Assembly: GCA_030247885.1 (NCBI GenBank)
Contig: JAPDRO010000001.1
Location: 620,001-684,000, forward strand
Direction: 5' to 3'
Source: Taxawa tesnikishii (nom. ined.)
Lineage: Eukaryota > Ascomycota > Dothideomycetes > Dothideales
DNA: 64,000 bases
Part shown: positions 24,701 through 37,699 of the stretch, one piece after another
How positions within the stretch are numbered: the first letter of the stretch is position 1
How the letters are laid out: each line of letters begins with the position of its first letter
Program-made: the position numbers and the translations under genes
The notes under the pieces: model-generated
Seen by the model: the letters and a program-made list of their open reading frames with translations, nothing else
The model's database searches: none
Told to the model about the DNA's origin: nothing

Positions 24701-27379
24701 TAGAACCTTAATAAGTACCTAATATAGCTCGAAACGTATGTTAATTATTTAGTAAGGTAATCTTATTTATAATATAAATACTACCTTTATACCTTACCTT
24801 TATTATAATATTTCCTTATTTGTCTTTTAAGTATATATTATCTTCGTTAAAGGTCCTATAGAGTCCGCTCTTATATATCTTTCTTCTAAATAATAAGTTA
24901 GCTCTAAGATTAAGAATATAGAGTATCTTTAATAAAAGGATTAAGTTCTTATTATTACGAAATCTTAATAAGTAAATTAGCGCGTTATAGTACTAATTTA
25001 CTCTCTAGTACTTAATTTACTAATCCTTATATCTTAGATTTACGTATCGAATTTATAATATATACTTCGATTTATAGTATTTATAGTTCCTAATATAACT
25101 ATTAATATCGCTTATAATAATCCTAATAGGATACTTAATATAATCCTAAGGTACGAGTCTTCTAGTTCTATTAAGATTCCTAGTAGAGTTACGAGGTATA
25201 AACTTAGTAAGTATATTATTACTATAGTTACTACTAAATCTTCCGTACTATACGTATAAATTAGTATAAGTATAAGAGATAATATAGTCGTATTATACGC
25301 TATTATAGAAATGTTTTATCTACTTAGGTTCCTTATTAAGCTTATTTAACTAGGCCCTTACTTATATATTTATTATATTAAAAGTCTTCTTAATTACGCT
25401 CTATAATATACTATTAAGTAGTTTATCCTCTAAAACTCTTTTATCTTAACTAACTATAAGTACTAATATCTCCTTATTTTCTTTACTATATATATTATAG
25501 TACTATATATATAGGCTACTTACGTTCCTAATTATACGAGTAACTTTAAGCTTAATATTCTTTTAGAGTTTACTCGAAGATATAACTTAGTAAAAGAATA
25601 CTTTTTCGCTAATCTTATTTATCTTTACCTTAATAGCCTTTAGTATAAATATAGTAAGGGATAATAACTTACTACTTATAAGTATAGATAGTATATATAG
25701 ACTAACACGCTAGCGCTTAGGGCTCCTATTACTAGCGTTTATAGTACTATTAACTTAAGTAGTAACTATAAGGGGTAATAACTAAGAGGATATAATAGTT
25801 ATAATAAGCGATAATAATTATCGAACGTTTCTATTAATACCTTCGTTACTACTACGAAGCTCTAAACTAAATATATTTATAATACGTTAAATTATATTAA
25901 AAAGGAATAAAAGTATAGTTTACCTTCTTTACTAAAGTTTAGTTTAATAAAGTTATTACTAAAAGTATAGCGCTATTAAGGAGCGACGTATTACTTAATT
26001 TTATTATCGACTATACTAAGCTATTTACGCGCCTAATATATTATAATAGTAAGGATATACTCGCGGCGAAGAGGCCTATTCTTACGTTACTATATATTCT
26101 AGTATCTATCGTATATACGCTATATAGTCTTACTACTTAGTATTTTCTACTTTAACTTATACGTTATATTAGTCTCTAATATACTAGTTATTTATAAGTT
26201 AATAATATACTCTATAGTTACTATTAAATAGAATAGTATATATAGTATTATATTCTAGAAGAATTTACTAGTATCCTCTCGACTTATAAGGCTATAATAT
26301 TTATAGTAGACCTTACTTATAATCTCGATAAATATTTTACTTAAGAAACGTTTCGCCTATTTAGTTATTTAGTACTTAGCGTAATAATATTAGTATAAGT
26401 ATTATAATAGTACCTTGTCGCTATCTTAGTAAAGGAAAGCTCTTACCTTTCCTTCCTTATATACTTATTACTTAAGGTAATTAGTATTATAAGACGTATA
26501 TTTACTAGTAGTATTTCGATTAATATAAGCGTTTATCTCTCTACGAGTAATAGTAAAGTAGTTATTATAAGCCGTTTTTATAAATTCGTATATTTAGATT
26601 TACGTTAATACTTCGAGGATAATTAAAAACATTATATACTTTAAAAACTACGGCCCTATATAAGGCGCGTAGTACTTTCGTCTCTAGGTTAACTTCTTAC
26701 TTAATAGACTAGACGTCTCTCTATATATCTTAAATAAGTTTATCCGTCTAATATTCGTTTTAAAATACTAAGTAAAATCTAGGGTATATTATCTCTTAAA
26801 AGAAAGTATAACCCTTAAAGTAAAAATAAATATAATACGAAGCTTAACTACTTTATAAACCTAAAATATAGTTAGAAGTAATAGTAACTTACTTCGATTA
26901 ATAATCTATTTAAGGTCTTTTCTTCCTTAATAAAAGAATACTAAAGGTTATATTATTTATATTCCTTAGCGCTCTTTTAGCTCTTAGTAGCCTCGCTTAA
27001 TACTACGAGATATTTAAACGAGACTTAAGTAATTAAGATTATAAATAAACGTAACTTCTATTTAAATTAAGTTATAATTAATACTATCTAATCCTTAGGA
27101 TAGCTTAGTAGTACTATAATATATAAGAGAGATTTAATAATATATACTAAAGATAGACGACGTATTAAACAAATAATTAGTAAAGTTTTACCGAGGTATT
27201 AGGATATAATATAATAAAACGAACGCGTTAATATAGTTAAGTTAAATAAAAAGAAGAAGAAAGTTTTATATATATAGACGCGTCTTAACGCTTCCTTTAG
27301 TAATTCGTAGTAGTTTAAGCTATTTACGTAACTCTTAGTAACTATATTAATAGTAGCCTTAGTAACTTCTTTAAGACTT

Positions 27380-27690
27380 ACTTTATTAGTAATCCTAGTA
27401 GTACTCCTAGTAGTAATCCTAGTAGTAATTTTAGTAGACTCTCTAGTAGCTTTTTAAGAATCGCTCTATTAGTAATCTTAGTAGTAATCCTAGTAGTACT
27501 CCTAGTAGACTCTCTAGTAACTTTCTAAGAATCGCCTTATTAGTACTCTTAGTAGTACTCCTAGTAGACTTTCTAGTAACTTTCTAAGAGTCGCCCTATT
27601 AGTAATCCTAGTAGTAATCCTAGTAGTACTCCTAGTAGACTCTTTAGTAGCTTTTTAAGAGTTACCTTATTAGTAATCTTAGTAGTTAGT
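27380..27690. repeat. P-left minisatellite, about 70-bp unit
   Basis: Four units built from AGTAATCCTAGTAGTACTCC followed by TAGTAGACTCTCTAGTA and a TTTTTAAGAATCGC-like end. The right P copy has fewer units at 53,360-53,560. On the minus strand it would encode a Pro/Gly/Leu-rich repeat. Confidence 0.8.
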
Positions 27691-29734
27691 ATTAATAAAG
27701 TAGTATTACCTTCTTAACTATTATTTAGTTATAGTACTTATTTATATAGTAAAACTCGTATAACTACCTTAGTTAAGTTATTATAACTATCGCCGTTAAA
27801 GTAAGTATTATAGTAAGTATAAGCTAATATACCTTAAAATAAGTAGTTTAGTAAACTATCTTATATAAAGAGACTATAAGTATTATACGTTCTATAGTTA
27901 TATTTATAAGTACTACTACCTTAAAGGTAGTAAATAATTATAATAAAAGGCGGTTTAGAACTTACTTTCTATTAGTATTATATATTAAGAGTATACTTAA
28001 AACTTACTATACGAAACTTTAAGCTCTTTCCTTATAGACATTAAATCGAGATAAGTCTCTCTTAATTACTTTAATCGTTAATTATAGTAGGCCTCTTATC
28101 TTCTTAATTTAATTTAATATAATTTAAGGCGCTATTTAACTCTTACTTTATAGTTAGTAATTCGACTAAGTATAATAGGAGTAAATCCTTTAAGGCGTAA
28201 TAATACTCTATTACTTTTACTCTAACTCTTATAATCTCGTATATAAAGCTAATAGCCTTAAACGAACTACTCTTAAGCGTAACTTATATAGACTCTATAG
28301 CTAGGATATAGTAGTATCTTTTCTTACTATTCCTACTCTTTATTTCTACGCTTTTAGTTTTAGTTTTATTTCTATCTTTATTACTAGCGCTACTAGTAGC
28401 TAGGCTAGTTATAGCGCGACTTATACTAAAAGTTAATTTAGCGTTACTATAAGTAACTTTACGCTCGTAGCTATGTTACTTAAAGTTTACGTTAATTTAG
28501 TATATTAACTTCTAAAACGACTCTTTTTCGTTATTTATTTATATAAATTATATAGTATCGCGGAATTAGTATACTATATCGTATTACTTTAAGACTATAG
28601 TAAAGATCTTAACCTCGACGTAATTTTACATTTTAATTATTATAATAAAACTCTTTTAGTAAGATATAACGCTACGAAGATTCTCTTAATAAAAGTATAA
28701 AAGTCGTAGTATTTTTAGTCGCTTAGTTATAAGTCTTATTTAATTATTTACGTAACTAATTAACTACTATTTTTACTAGTATTCTTTAACTTATAAGTTA
28801 AAGCTATAGTCGCATTAAAGGAGTATCTTTATAAGAGTATATATAAGTATTAAGTAGAGGCTTAGTTAATCTTCTTTAACTTATAAGGCCTTCGGGATTA
28901 GTTATATACGCCGTCTAGCTACTACTTATATATTCCTCTTATTTAAATAGTAAATATTCCTCGATATCTTATTCGTATTCTTTATACCTTTATAATCTAA
29001 TTATCTTATTAGCTTCGTAAAAGATAGTCCTTATAAGCTACGCTAACGTATATAGGAATTACTATTAGTACTTTACTTTAACCTTATTAATAGTATAAAC
29101 TTAACTCTTTATTTACCTACGTAAAAGGCCTCTCTTATTATGTTAATTAGTAGTCTAATATTAGTAATTTTTATAAAGTAATATTCTTCTCCTTTTCCTT
29201 TATTGTATTATATATATAGTTAAGTAATAAAGTAAGGTATAATTATAGTAAGCCTTATTAATCTTTCCTTTATATCTTATATACTCGTTCGTTTATATTT
29301 CTTCTTTACCTTTATACCTTAATAAATATCCTAGTAAGATTACTAGTAGGACTTACTTACTTCCTCGTTTATACTTTATAAACTTATTTCTTTACTTTCG
29401 TTTTATACTTCCTTACTAATAAAGTCTTCTATTTAGTTACTACCTTTCTTCCCTCTAGTTATATTTATATACTTATCCTTTACTACTACTTATCTTATTT
29501 ACTCTACTCCTTTATTACCTTAGTACTTAATAGTTACTACGTCTTATACTATATTTTCTTAAGTCTTTTAGATTTATATTAGTATAGAGACTCTATTTAT
29601 ATTATACGTTACGCGTTAGTTAATAACGCTATCTTTAGCTACTATTATAATATTACTTTCTTATCCTTTTATATTCGTATAAGTCGTCTCTATATATATA
29701 CTAATTACTTTATATTACTACTTTCTTATTACGC

Positions 29735-29835
29735 GTATTACTATCTTCTTATTACGCGCGTTATTACCTTTTATAATACGCGCGTTACTATCTTCTTATT
29801 ACGCGTATTACTACTTTTATAATACGCGCGACGTA
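29735..29835. repeat. P-left tandem repeat with TTATTACGCG units
   Basis: Alternating TCTTATTACGCGTATTACTA and TTTATAATACGCGCG units, CG-rich within AT-rich sequence. The inverted counterpart is at 51,215-51,330. Confidence 0.8.
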
Positions 29836-32800
29836 GACTTATACCTTACTACTAGTTCTTCTTTATTTTCTTATTTAGTACTAAATTTAGTCGCTATCTT
29901 ATATAGTTATTCTTATAGACTTTCTTTTACTAGTCCGAGGTATTTCTTCCTTTTACTTATATATATACTTATATTAGATTTTAACTTACTACGTAGAACG
30001 ATTATTTTACTTCCGCGCTATTACTATAAGTATACTTACTAATCTTGCCGCGTCCTTTACGCTACTACTTTCTAACTTAAATCCTTTAGTTAATTTTAAT
30101 AAGTATAATTCCTTTATATAAATAAAGAACTTACTTTAGTATTTTCTTATAACTAAGGGCCTAAGTAAGTTTAAAAGAAGTACTATAAAGGGATTTATAT
30201 ACGCTACTCTAAGTATAAATAAAGTTAACTAGTAAATTCTTAAGAATATAGTTATAAGTTATTTAAGGAATTTTAAATACCTTCGCGAGGGCTTCCTAAA
30301 GATACTCGTAGTTAAGCGCGAATACTTTAGTATTTAAAATAACCTTCTTAACGAAGTAAAAGGCTAAGCTATTTAGGAATTACTTTAAAAGAAGTCTTAA
30401 AAAAGCTACCTTAACTTTAGTATTACTTAGACTTATTTTATAAGAGTAAAAATAACGCGGACCTTATTAAGATAGTTATATAGTATCTTCTTTAAATATA
30501 CGTATAAGACGTAAAGTACAAGAATAAAAGTAATAGTAAGAGTAAATATAGTTAAGGTACTAGAAGTAAAAAAGAGTATATTTAACGTTATAGTTAAAAG
30601 TATATTTATTATTACGCTTAGAGCGCTTATAAAGCTAAATACGTAGTAGTATATATAGTACTATATTATTTACTAGTATAACTAACGATCTTAACGATAT
30701 AATTATTAGTAGCTTAACGTTAAAGAAGAATCTTAGCGATATACTTCTTATATTTATTTAAGTTAACTCTATTTACTTTAATATAAATATACTTATTAGT
30801 TTATTTATAACTATACCTTTACGCCTTAGTACTATCTATAATACTAATAAGAGTATATATAAGTTTAACCTTTTCCGTAAGTTAGCTTAGCGCTATTTTA
30901 GGAGCGTTTTACTACTAGTAGTTTAAGAGCTTATTACTTACGTTTAGTAATAAGTAACGCGTAAATTTTAGTAGTTTAACTTAATTATTAATCTTAAAGC
31001 GAACGTAAACGAAGCTAAATTAGCTAGCTTACTATATAATAGTATACTCCGAGAAGTATACTAAAATACCCTAGTCGATATTAAATAGCTCTAGATATTC
31101 GTTATATATAATCTTAACTATATTTAACTAATCCCTAAGTTTAAGCTCTATAAATAGAGAGTTATCTTAAATAAGTATACTTCGAAGAAGATAAATAAGT
31201 ATACTCTAGAGAATATAAAGGTAGCAAAGTTATTTATAAAGATTAAGTATTAACTAGTACTATTACTACCTCCTATAAAGCCGACGTATCGTTTTACTAT
31301 TAAGTTTATAATAATAAAGAATAATAGTTTAATATTAGAAAGTAACGATTTATTCGAGCTAGACGTTCCTTCTAGTTTAAAAAACTCTTATTAGCTAGAA
31401 AATAACTACGTTATTATAAAGAGAGTTACTCTTAAAAGAAAATAAAAAGAACTAAATAATAAGGTAAATAATAAGGCTCGTAAGAAGGCTATATACTTAA
31501 CTATAAAGTTTTTTAGTTAATTAGAAGTAATACTTATAAACCTAGCTTCTTAATAAAGTAAAAGTCGTCTATTACTCTCGATAGTAATTAGATAGTATAT
31601 AAGTAGCTATCGAGTAGTAATATTAAGGGCTTAGACTCTATTAATAGAAATAATAAAAGCGTAACTACTAATTTTTAAGCTCTAATATTAAGAGATTATA
31701 GTTTCGAATATAAGGAACTTACTCTTTAGTAAGTTACGTATTACTTCTTTAATAGTAATTCGAATAACTTTAACCTTATATATAGTATTTTTTATAAGGG
31801 CTAAAATAAGAAGAACTTCTTATTATCTTACTAGTTTTACTTTATAAGCTAGGCTTTAAAGGAAATACTTTCTAGTAGTCCTATAGTTTATAATACTTAC
31901 GATATAAGCCTTAGTAAGACTTATATTACTATCGCATAGCTCTAGGTATTTATATAAATAGTAGAGGAGTTAGGACGTCCTCTAGATATTAAAGTATACT
32001 CGAGCGACTACTTTAACTTTAAGATATTACTTACTTTATACGACTAGCTTAAAGACATTTAGCCGTAACTCGAAGTAGGCCTAAGCTTAATAGTTATTAT
32101 AAATAAACTATTCTTAATATAAATTAATAATATTCGCAAATTCGTCGGGGATAAGATTAAGATTATACTTACTAGTCTAAAGATAATAAAGAGAAACTAA
32201 GCCTTCTTTACTAAGGAGAAAACGTATTACTTTATAGATACTATTATTTAACTTAAAAGTATATACTATCTAAGCTAGAAGTAGTTAAAACTAAGGTATA
32301 TATAGTAGAGACTTAATATTCCTAAATTCTTTTTAGTTAGAAATTTACTTAAACGTAACCTTATTAAAGATAATAAGGAAGATAATAAAGGAAATATAAA
32401 TAGTATATAAAATGGCTCCTTACTATAGTTTAATAGCTATTTAAAATAGGTCGTACTTACGACCTTAAAGAAGCTTATAAGTAATATTTATCTTACTAAC
32501 TATTACTTTAAGGATAAGAAATATAACAAGTAATTTAGTAAAGTTACTTACAAAAATATAAGTAGTAAGAAGTAAAAGATAATAATACGCGTTTTAGTAT
32601 AAGAAAACCCTATTAATACTTCGTTTACGTACGTAATTATAAATAAGTTCTACGAATATATTAGCGTATTTAAGAGCGTTTAGTTAAATCTAGGCTTACT
32701 TTCGAGTACTTCGTAGTTTATATTTATTAGTAAAACGCTATTTAATAAGGTTACTTCGATTATAGGCTTATACTTTACTTCTAAAGCCTAGTACTTTAAC

Positions 32801-35800
32801 CTTAAAGATCCTAGAAAGTATATTATTAGAAACTAGACTTAGAGCTTTTCGTATTAGATAGCGAAAGTTACTAGTAATAAAACGAATCCTAGTAATAAGT
32901 AGTATAATCTAAATAAAATCGAGTTAAATACTTAAAAGTAAAGTTAACTTACTTATATTAAATAGCGCCTATTAAGAGCTAGCTTCTTATAACTTATAAC
33001 TACTACTAATATAGTCGTAAAAGAGTAGGGTAAGGTTAGCGCTACCTTACTTAGAAAGATAAGAGACGCTAGAGGCGAGGGCGACGATAAGGAAGACTAG
33101 ATAAATATTAGCGAACTTAATAAAGAAGGTCTTAAATAAGTTTAAATTCTTAGTAAAGTACTATAAGCTAGGACTATTAAGTATAACGTTAACTATCGAT
33201 AGCTTTTAAATATTAAGACTTACTTACGCGAAGAAGGTATAAGAGCTATACTAATACTATTATATTTAACGTTCGACTATATAGTTAGAATTTTAGAGAG
33301 AGAGATAAATTATCTAATACTTACTTAGTAGAAGGTCCTTATTAATATACTTAAGAAAGGTATAAGAAAGTCTAGTTTTAGTATATATAACTTTATAACT
33401 ACTTATTACTATTTTCGCGTCCTTATAGTCTTACTTTACCTTAAGAGACTTAAGGAAACTAATAAAGCTATACGTATAAAATTAGCGGAAAATATAACGA
33501 CTAAGATAGTACTAACGCTTTTAAAGGATCCTTAAAGTACTACTTTCTAGTAATATATAGTAGAGATTAACGCTATACTTATAATATAGAAGCTCTACGA
33601 GATTCTTAAGAAAGTACGAGCTTAAAATAACTTTACTAGTTAGTTTCTACGTAAGGTTATAATTAGTTCGTTTTTACCCTTTACTATTACTATAGTTAAG
33701 ATATAAATAATATAGTTACTCGAATAAAAAGCTAATAGTAACGCTCCTACCTAGGACTTCCTTAACTTTACTAATTTCTTAAAGGATATTAAGTTCGTTA
33801 ATTCCTAGACTAGTAATAAGCTCTAAGTAATTAATAACTTTAAGGGTACTAGTAACGAAGAGTATAAGGACGAGCCGAGAGCCTTATTAGCTATTATAAG
33901 CTAAATTAGTAGTAAAATAAATCTAGTTTCTAGTAACTATATTATTTTACTAGACTCTAACTAGACTATATAAAATATATCGTAGCTTATTTATTAAGTA
34001 AGATGCGCTAAGATAACGTAGAAGGTAAAGATTATAAAGTACTATTATATTATTTATAACTCTAAGTAAATCCGAATTTAAGGATAAATAAATAATCGTA
34101 TTATAAGCGCTAATAAGCTTTACGCTAAATTAGCTATATATAATATTAAGGAAGAAAAGCTTAAGAAGTATATAAATTAAGTAATTAATATTAGTAGCGA
34201 TAAGGAAGGTAATAATAATATATAAATAGAAGGTAATAATAGTAGAAGACTAGAGAATTATACTTATATAAATCTAAAAGAAAAAAATATATATAAATTA
34301 TTATTTTTAAAAGTAAATTATCTACGTAAATAAGATAGAAATTAATAAAGTACTTAAAACACTAAATCCTATTAGGATACTTAATAGAATCGAGCAAATA
34401 GTTTAATATATATAACGTATAAGGCAAAAACGCGAGAATATAAATACTTAGTAGGGCCGTATTATATTCGCGTCTTATAAAGCGTAACTACCTTAATTCT
34501 TTACTATTATACTATCATTTAAATAATAGTATTATAATACTAATATAAGTATACTCCTATATTAAAGACTAAGATTTAAGAGCGCCTCTAAGTTATTAAG
34601 GTATATTACCGCTTATATTACTACTTAAAAACTAAAGAATACCTTATAAGCTAAAGAGAGTATATATATAGCTTATAAAGATAGCGAATATACTAAAACT
34701 AATATATAATAGGCCGTATATTTCCTTTTATACTAGACGCCTTATATACTAATATAGCGTCTTAAGACTCTAATAAACTAAGTAGAGGCGATATTAACGC
34801 TATAGCGTACGAGGATACTATATATAACTTAATAAGCGACGGATTACCTTACGAAAGTATAAGAGAAAGTAATAGTAAATAAACGGAAGAAGACGAGAAG
34901 GTTAAAGAAGAGTCTAATAATAACGAAGAATATAACTTAACTAGGGACTTTATAAACTAGACGTAGATATTAGAGGCCCTCGACTTATAGCCTAGTAATA
35001 GTAGTAATAATAACGATAATATAACTCCTATTAATAAGTAAGAGAAAATAGCTAGTAAGGAAGCGGAAGACGTATATAGTACTACGTATAGTATAAGTTT
35101 TAACTTAATTTACTTAAGTAACGAAAGACTATTATTATTAGCGTTAAGTAAAGTATATAATAGTTTTAAAAAAAGATAGCTTTAAAAGTAGGCTCTTATA
35201 AGACGTAGTACGTATAGTATAGAGATTAAATATTAACGTATAGTTAATAGTATCTAGTTATAATATATAAAATATAATTAATTTAACGCTACTTAGAAAT
35301 TTCTAAGACTAGTTTAACTTTAACTTTACGCGATAAATATACTAAGAAAATATCTTTAAGAATAGGATTAACTACTTACTTAAGACCTCGAGACTAGAAC
35401 TCTTATTATAGCGCCTTAGCTAGAAGTTAGCTAACTAGCTATAAATAAAGATAAAAAATATACTTATAGTAGTAAATATTAGGTAGTAGTATATAAAGGA
35501 AATATAAGTACTAAGTAAGAGTAACTTAACTAAATATATAGTATATAGTTTATAGTATAAGGATCTAATATAAGTAGTTAAATTCTTCCTAGGTTATATT
35601 AGCTTTTAATATAACTTCTACTATAAGTTATATTACGTATAAATAGACGAGAACTATAACTATAAGAAGTATACTAATATACTATCTAGTAATTAGTAGT
35701 AAAACATATAGAAATAAGTTAACTTAATTATACTTAAAGTTACTATCGTACCTATTATTATCGTAAGTAATAAGACTAAGTTAACGCTTTAATTAAGAGA

Positions 35801-35819
35801 CTTATAAGCTTACGCTATA

Positions 35820-35902
35820 ACGTGTTTCACAAGTAAGTCGGCCACCCAAGTGAGTCGGCCACCTCGCGAAACTAGAACACCTGCGCAGCAACATTGCGCA
35901 AT
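35820..35902 (+). repeat. Left terminal inverted repeat of E3
   Basis: Inverse of 37,584-37,666 with about five mismatches. Starts ACGTGTTTCACAAGTAAGTC. The probable start codon of the transposase (35,901) overlaps its inner edge. Confidence 0.9.
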
Positions 35903-37544
35903 GCCTCAACAACGCAACGTGCAATACACCTACACTGAAGGAGATATATACCTTGCTATCTCTGATATTACATCCAAGCAAATTCAAAGCGAGAGACGCG
36001 CTGCAGCAGTATATACTGTGCCCCGATCAACGCTGCAAGACCGACGCGCTGGACGGCGCTCTCGACGCGACTACGAGCCGAAATCAAAGCGCCTTACAAA
36101 ACTAGAAGAGGAGGTGATAGTACAGCGTGTGCTAGACGAGAGTCTACGTGGCGTACCGCCCTCGAAGGGAAACATACGAGATATGGCGGATAAACTGCTA
36201 GGAGAGCGTGATGGGAAGCCTGTTGGCAAGAACTGGGTTGACAACTTCATTAAGCGTACGCCTGAGCTACGAACGCGATGGAGCCGTCCGTACGATCGCC
36301 AGCGAGCTGCCTGCGAGGATCCGGCGGTTATCCAGCCCTGGTTCGCGCTTGTTCAGTCAATGAAGGCGAAGTATGGTATCTCAGATGAGGACACCTACAA
36401 CTTTGATGAATCTGGCTTTCTAATGGGCAAGATATCGTCTCAGCTAGTTGTTACAGGCTCAGAGAAACCTGGTAAACAGAAGAAACTACAGCCTGGCGAT
36501 CGCGAGTGGGTTACCTTGGTACAAGGCGTCGGGGCTACGGGGCGCGTTATCCCACCCTTCATCATCTTCGCAGGCAAGGTCCTTATCTCAACCTGGTTCA
36601 ACGATCTACCTCGTGACTGGATTGTTGAGGTCTCCTCTACTGGCTGGACTAACAACAAGCTCGCGCTCGCGTGGCTTAAGCACTTCGATGCGCATACGAA
36701 GGCTTATACTGTTGGGGCATATAGGCTGCTTATTATTGACGGCCACGAGAGCCACTGCTCGGTCGAATTCCAGGATTACTGTAAGGAGAACAACATTATA
36801 GCTCTCTGTATGCCTCCACACTCCTCGCACCTACTGCAGCCACTTGACGTCGTCTGCTACTCGCTGCTAAAGCGCCTGTATGGCGACGAGATCTCAGCCT
36901 TGGCACGCAGTCGCGTTTACTATATCACGAAAGAAACCTTCCTAACTGCCTTTAAAGCAGCTTTTAAGAAGGCGTTCACACAGGAGAATGTCTGCGCAGG
37001 GTTTCGAGGCGCTGGGCTAGTCCCATACAACCCAGAGGCTGTGTTATCGAAGCTGGATGTAAGGCTGCGTACGCCAACGCCGCCTGCACCAGGTACAGTC
37101 GAATGGGAGGCGAAAACACCGCGCAACGCCAGCGAAATAGAGGCGCAGTCAACGCTAATTCGAAATCGCATGCAAAAACATCAGGGGTCTCCAGCAAGCT
37201 CTTTGGATGAGCAGGTTAGGCAGCTGACCAAGGGCGCTCAGCAGATAGCGCATGAGATGGTGTTAATGCGCGAAGAAACAGCGCGTCTGCGAGACGCAAT
37301 TGAGGCGGCCACAAAGCGCAAGAGCCGCAAAAGGCAATACGTACGGGCAGAGGAGACTCTAACAGTAGGTGAGGTAGCTGATCTGGTCGCTGCCAAGGAG
37401 GGTAGCAGTGGTAATGACGGCGAGAAGGCTGCGAAGAGGGTGCGCGTAGAGCGGCGTTGCGGCCGTTGCGGCGAGACTGGGCATAACTCCCGCACCTGTA
37501 AAGTAGAAATAGAGGATGCAGAAGATAGCGACGTTTCTGAATAA
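35901..37544 (+). CDS. Pogo/Fot1-like DDE transposase
   Basis: 547 residues from the ATG at 35,901 (MPQQRNVQYTYTEGDIYLAI); an in-frame ATG at 35,850 lies inside the terminal repeat and is the less likely start. Order: N-terminal psq-type helix-turn-helix (about 8-50), CENP-B-type DNA-binding domain (about 60-135, with GKNWVDNFIKRTPELRTRW), then the DDE_1 catalytic core. The acidic triad fits YNFDESGF (Asp169), LLIIDGHESH (Asp280) and LLQPLDV (Asp316). C-terminal coiled-coil-like stretch, then a CCHC zinc knuckle, CGRCGETGHNSRTC (about 520-533). It cuts and pastes the element at TA sites in the nucleus. No stop or frame break is seen and no RIP-type bias, so it may be active or only recently silent. 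Confidence 0.95.
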   Translation: MPQQRNVQYTYTEGDIYLAISDITSKQIQSERRAAAVYTVPRSTLQDRRAGRRSRRDYEPKSKRLTKLEEEVIVQRVLDESLRGVPPSKGNIRDMADKLLGERDGKPVGKNWVDNFIKRTPELRTRWSRPYDRQRAACEDPAVIQPWFALVQSMKAKYGISDEDTYNFDESGFLMGKISSQLVVTGSEKPGKQKKLQPGDREWVTLVQGVGATGRVIPPFIIFAGKVLISTWFNDLPRDWIVEVSSTGWTNNKLALAWLKHFDAHTKAYTVGAYRLLIIDGHESHCSVEFQDYCKENNIIALCMPPHSSHLLQPLDVVCYSLLKRLYGDEISALARSRVYYITKETFLTAFKAAFKKAFTQENVCAGFRGAGLVPYNPEAVLSKLDVRLRTPTPPAPGTVEWEAKTPRNASEIEAQSTLIRNRMQKHQGSPASSLDEQVRQLTKGAQQIAHEMVLMREETARLRDAIEAATKRKSRKRQYVRAEETLTVGEVADLVAAKEGSSGNDGEKAAKRVRVERRCGRCGETGHNSRTCKVEIEDAEDSDVSE

Positions 37545-37583
37545 TTATATACTGTTCTATAGACTGCTGTAAAGTGTTGTAGT

Positions 37584-37666
37584 GTTGCGCAATGTTGCTG
37601 CGCAAGCGTTCTAGTTTCGTGAGGTGGCCGACTCACTTGGGTGGCCGACTCACTTGTGAAACACGT
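37584..37666 (-). repeat. Right terminal inverted repeat of E3
   Basis: Inverse of the left repeat at 35,820-35,902. Ends ACACGT followed by the duplicated TA. Confidence 0.9.
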
Positions 37667-37699
37667 TATATATAATAGTTAGTAACCTTAATATAACGA

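Larger units (their letters stand above)
35820..37666 (+). mobile_element. E3 pogo/Fot1-like transposon, intact and not RIPed
   Basis: 1,847 bp with terminal inverted repeats of about 83 bp and TA on both sides (35,818-35,819; 37,667-37,668). Each terminal repeat holds two copies of an AGTCGGCCACC motif. Composition is GC-normal and CA/TG are frequent, in sharp contrast to both flanks. One uninterrupted transposase frame fills the element. Length and the terminal ACGTGTTT match E1 and E2, but the body has diverged, so it is a related, later invader. The empty site is kept in the inverted P copy near 45,224. Confidence 0.95.

Noticed and set aside
35802-35987. Antisense open frames at the E3 ends
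   Set aside because: They are mirror products of the terminal repeats and the transposase frame.
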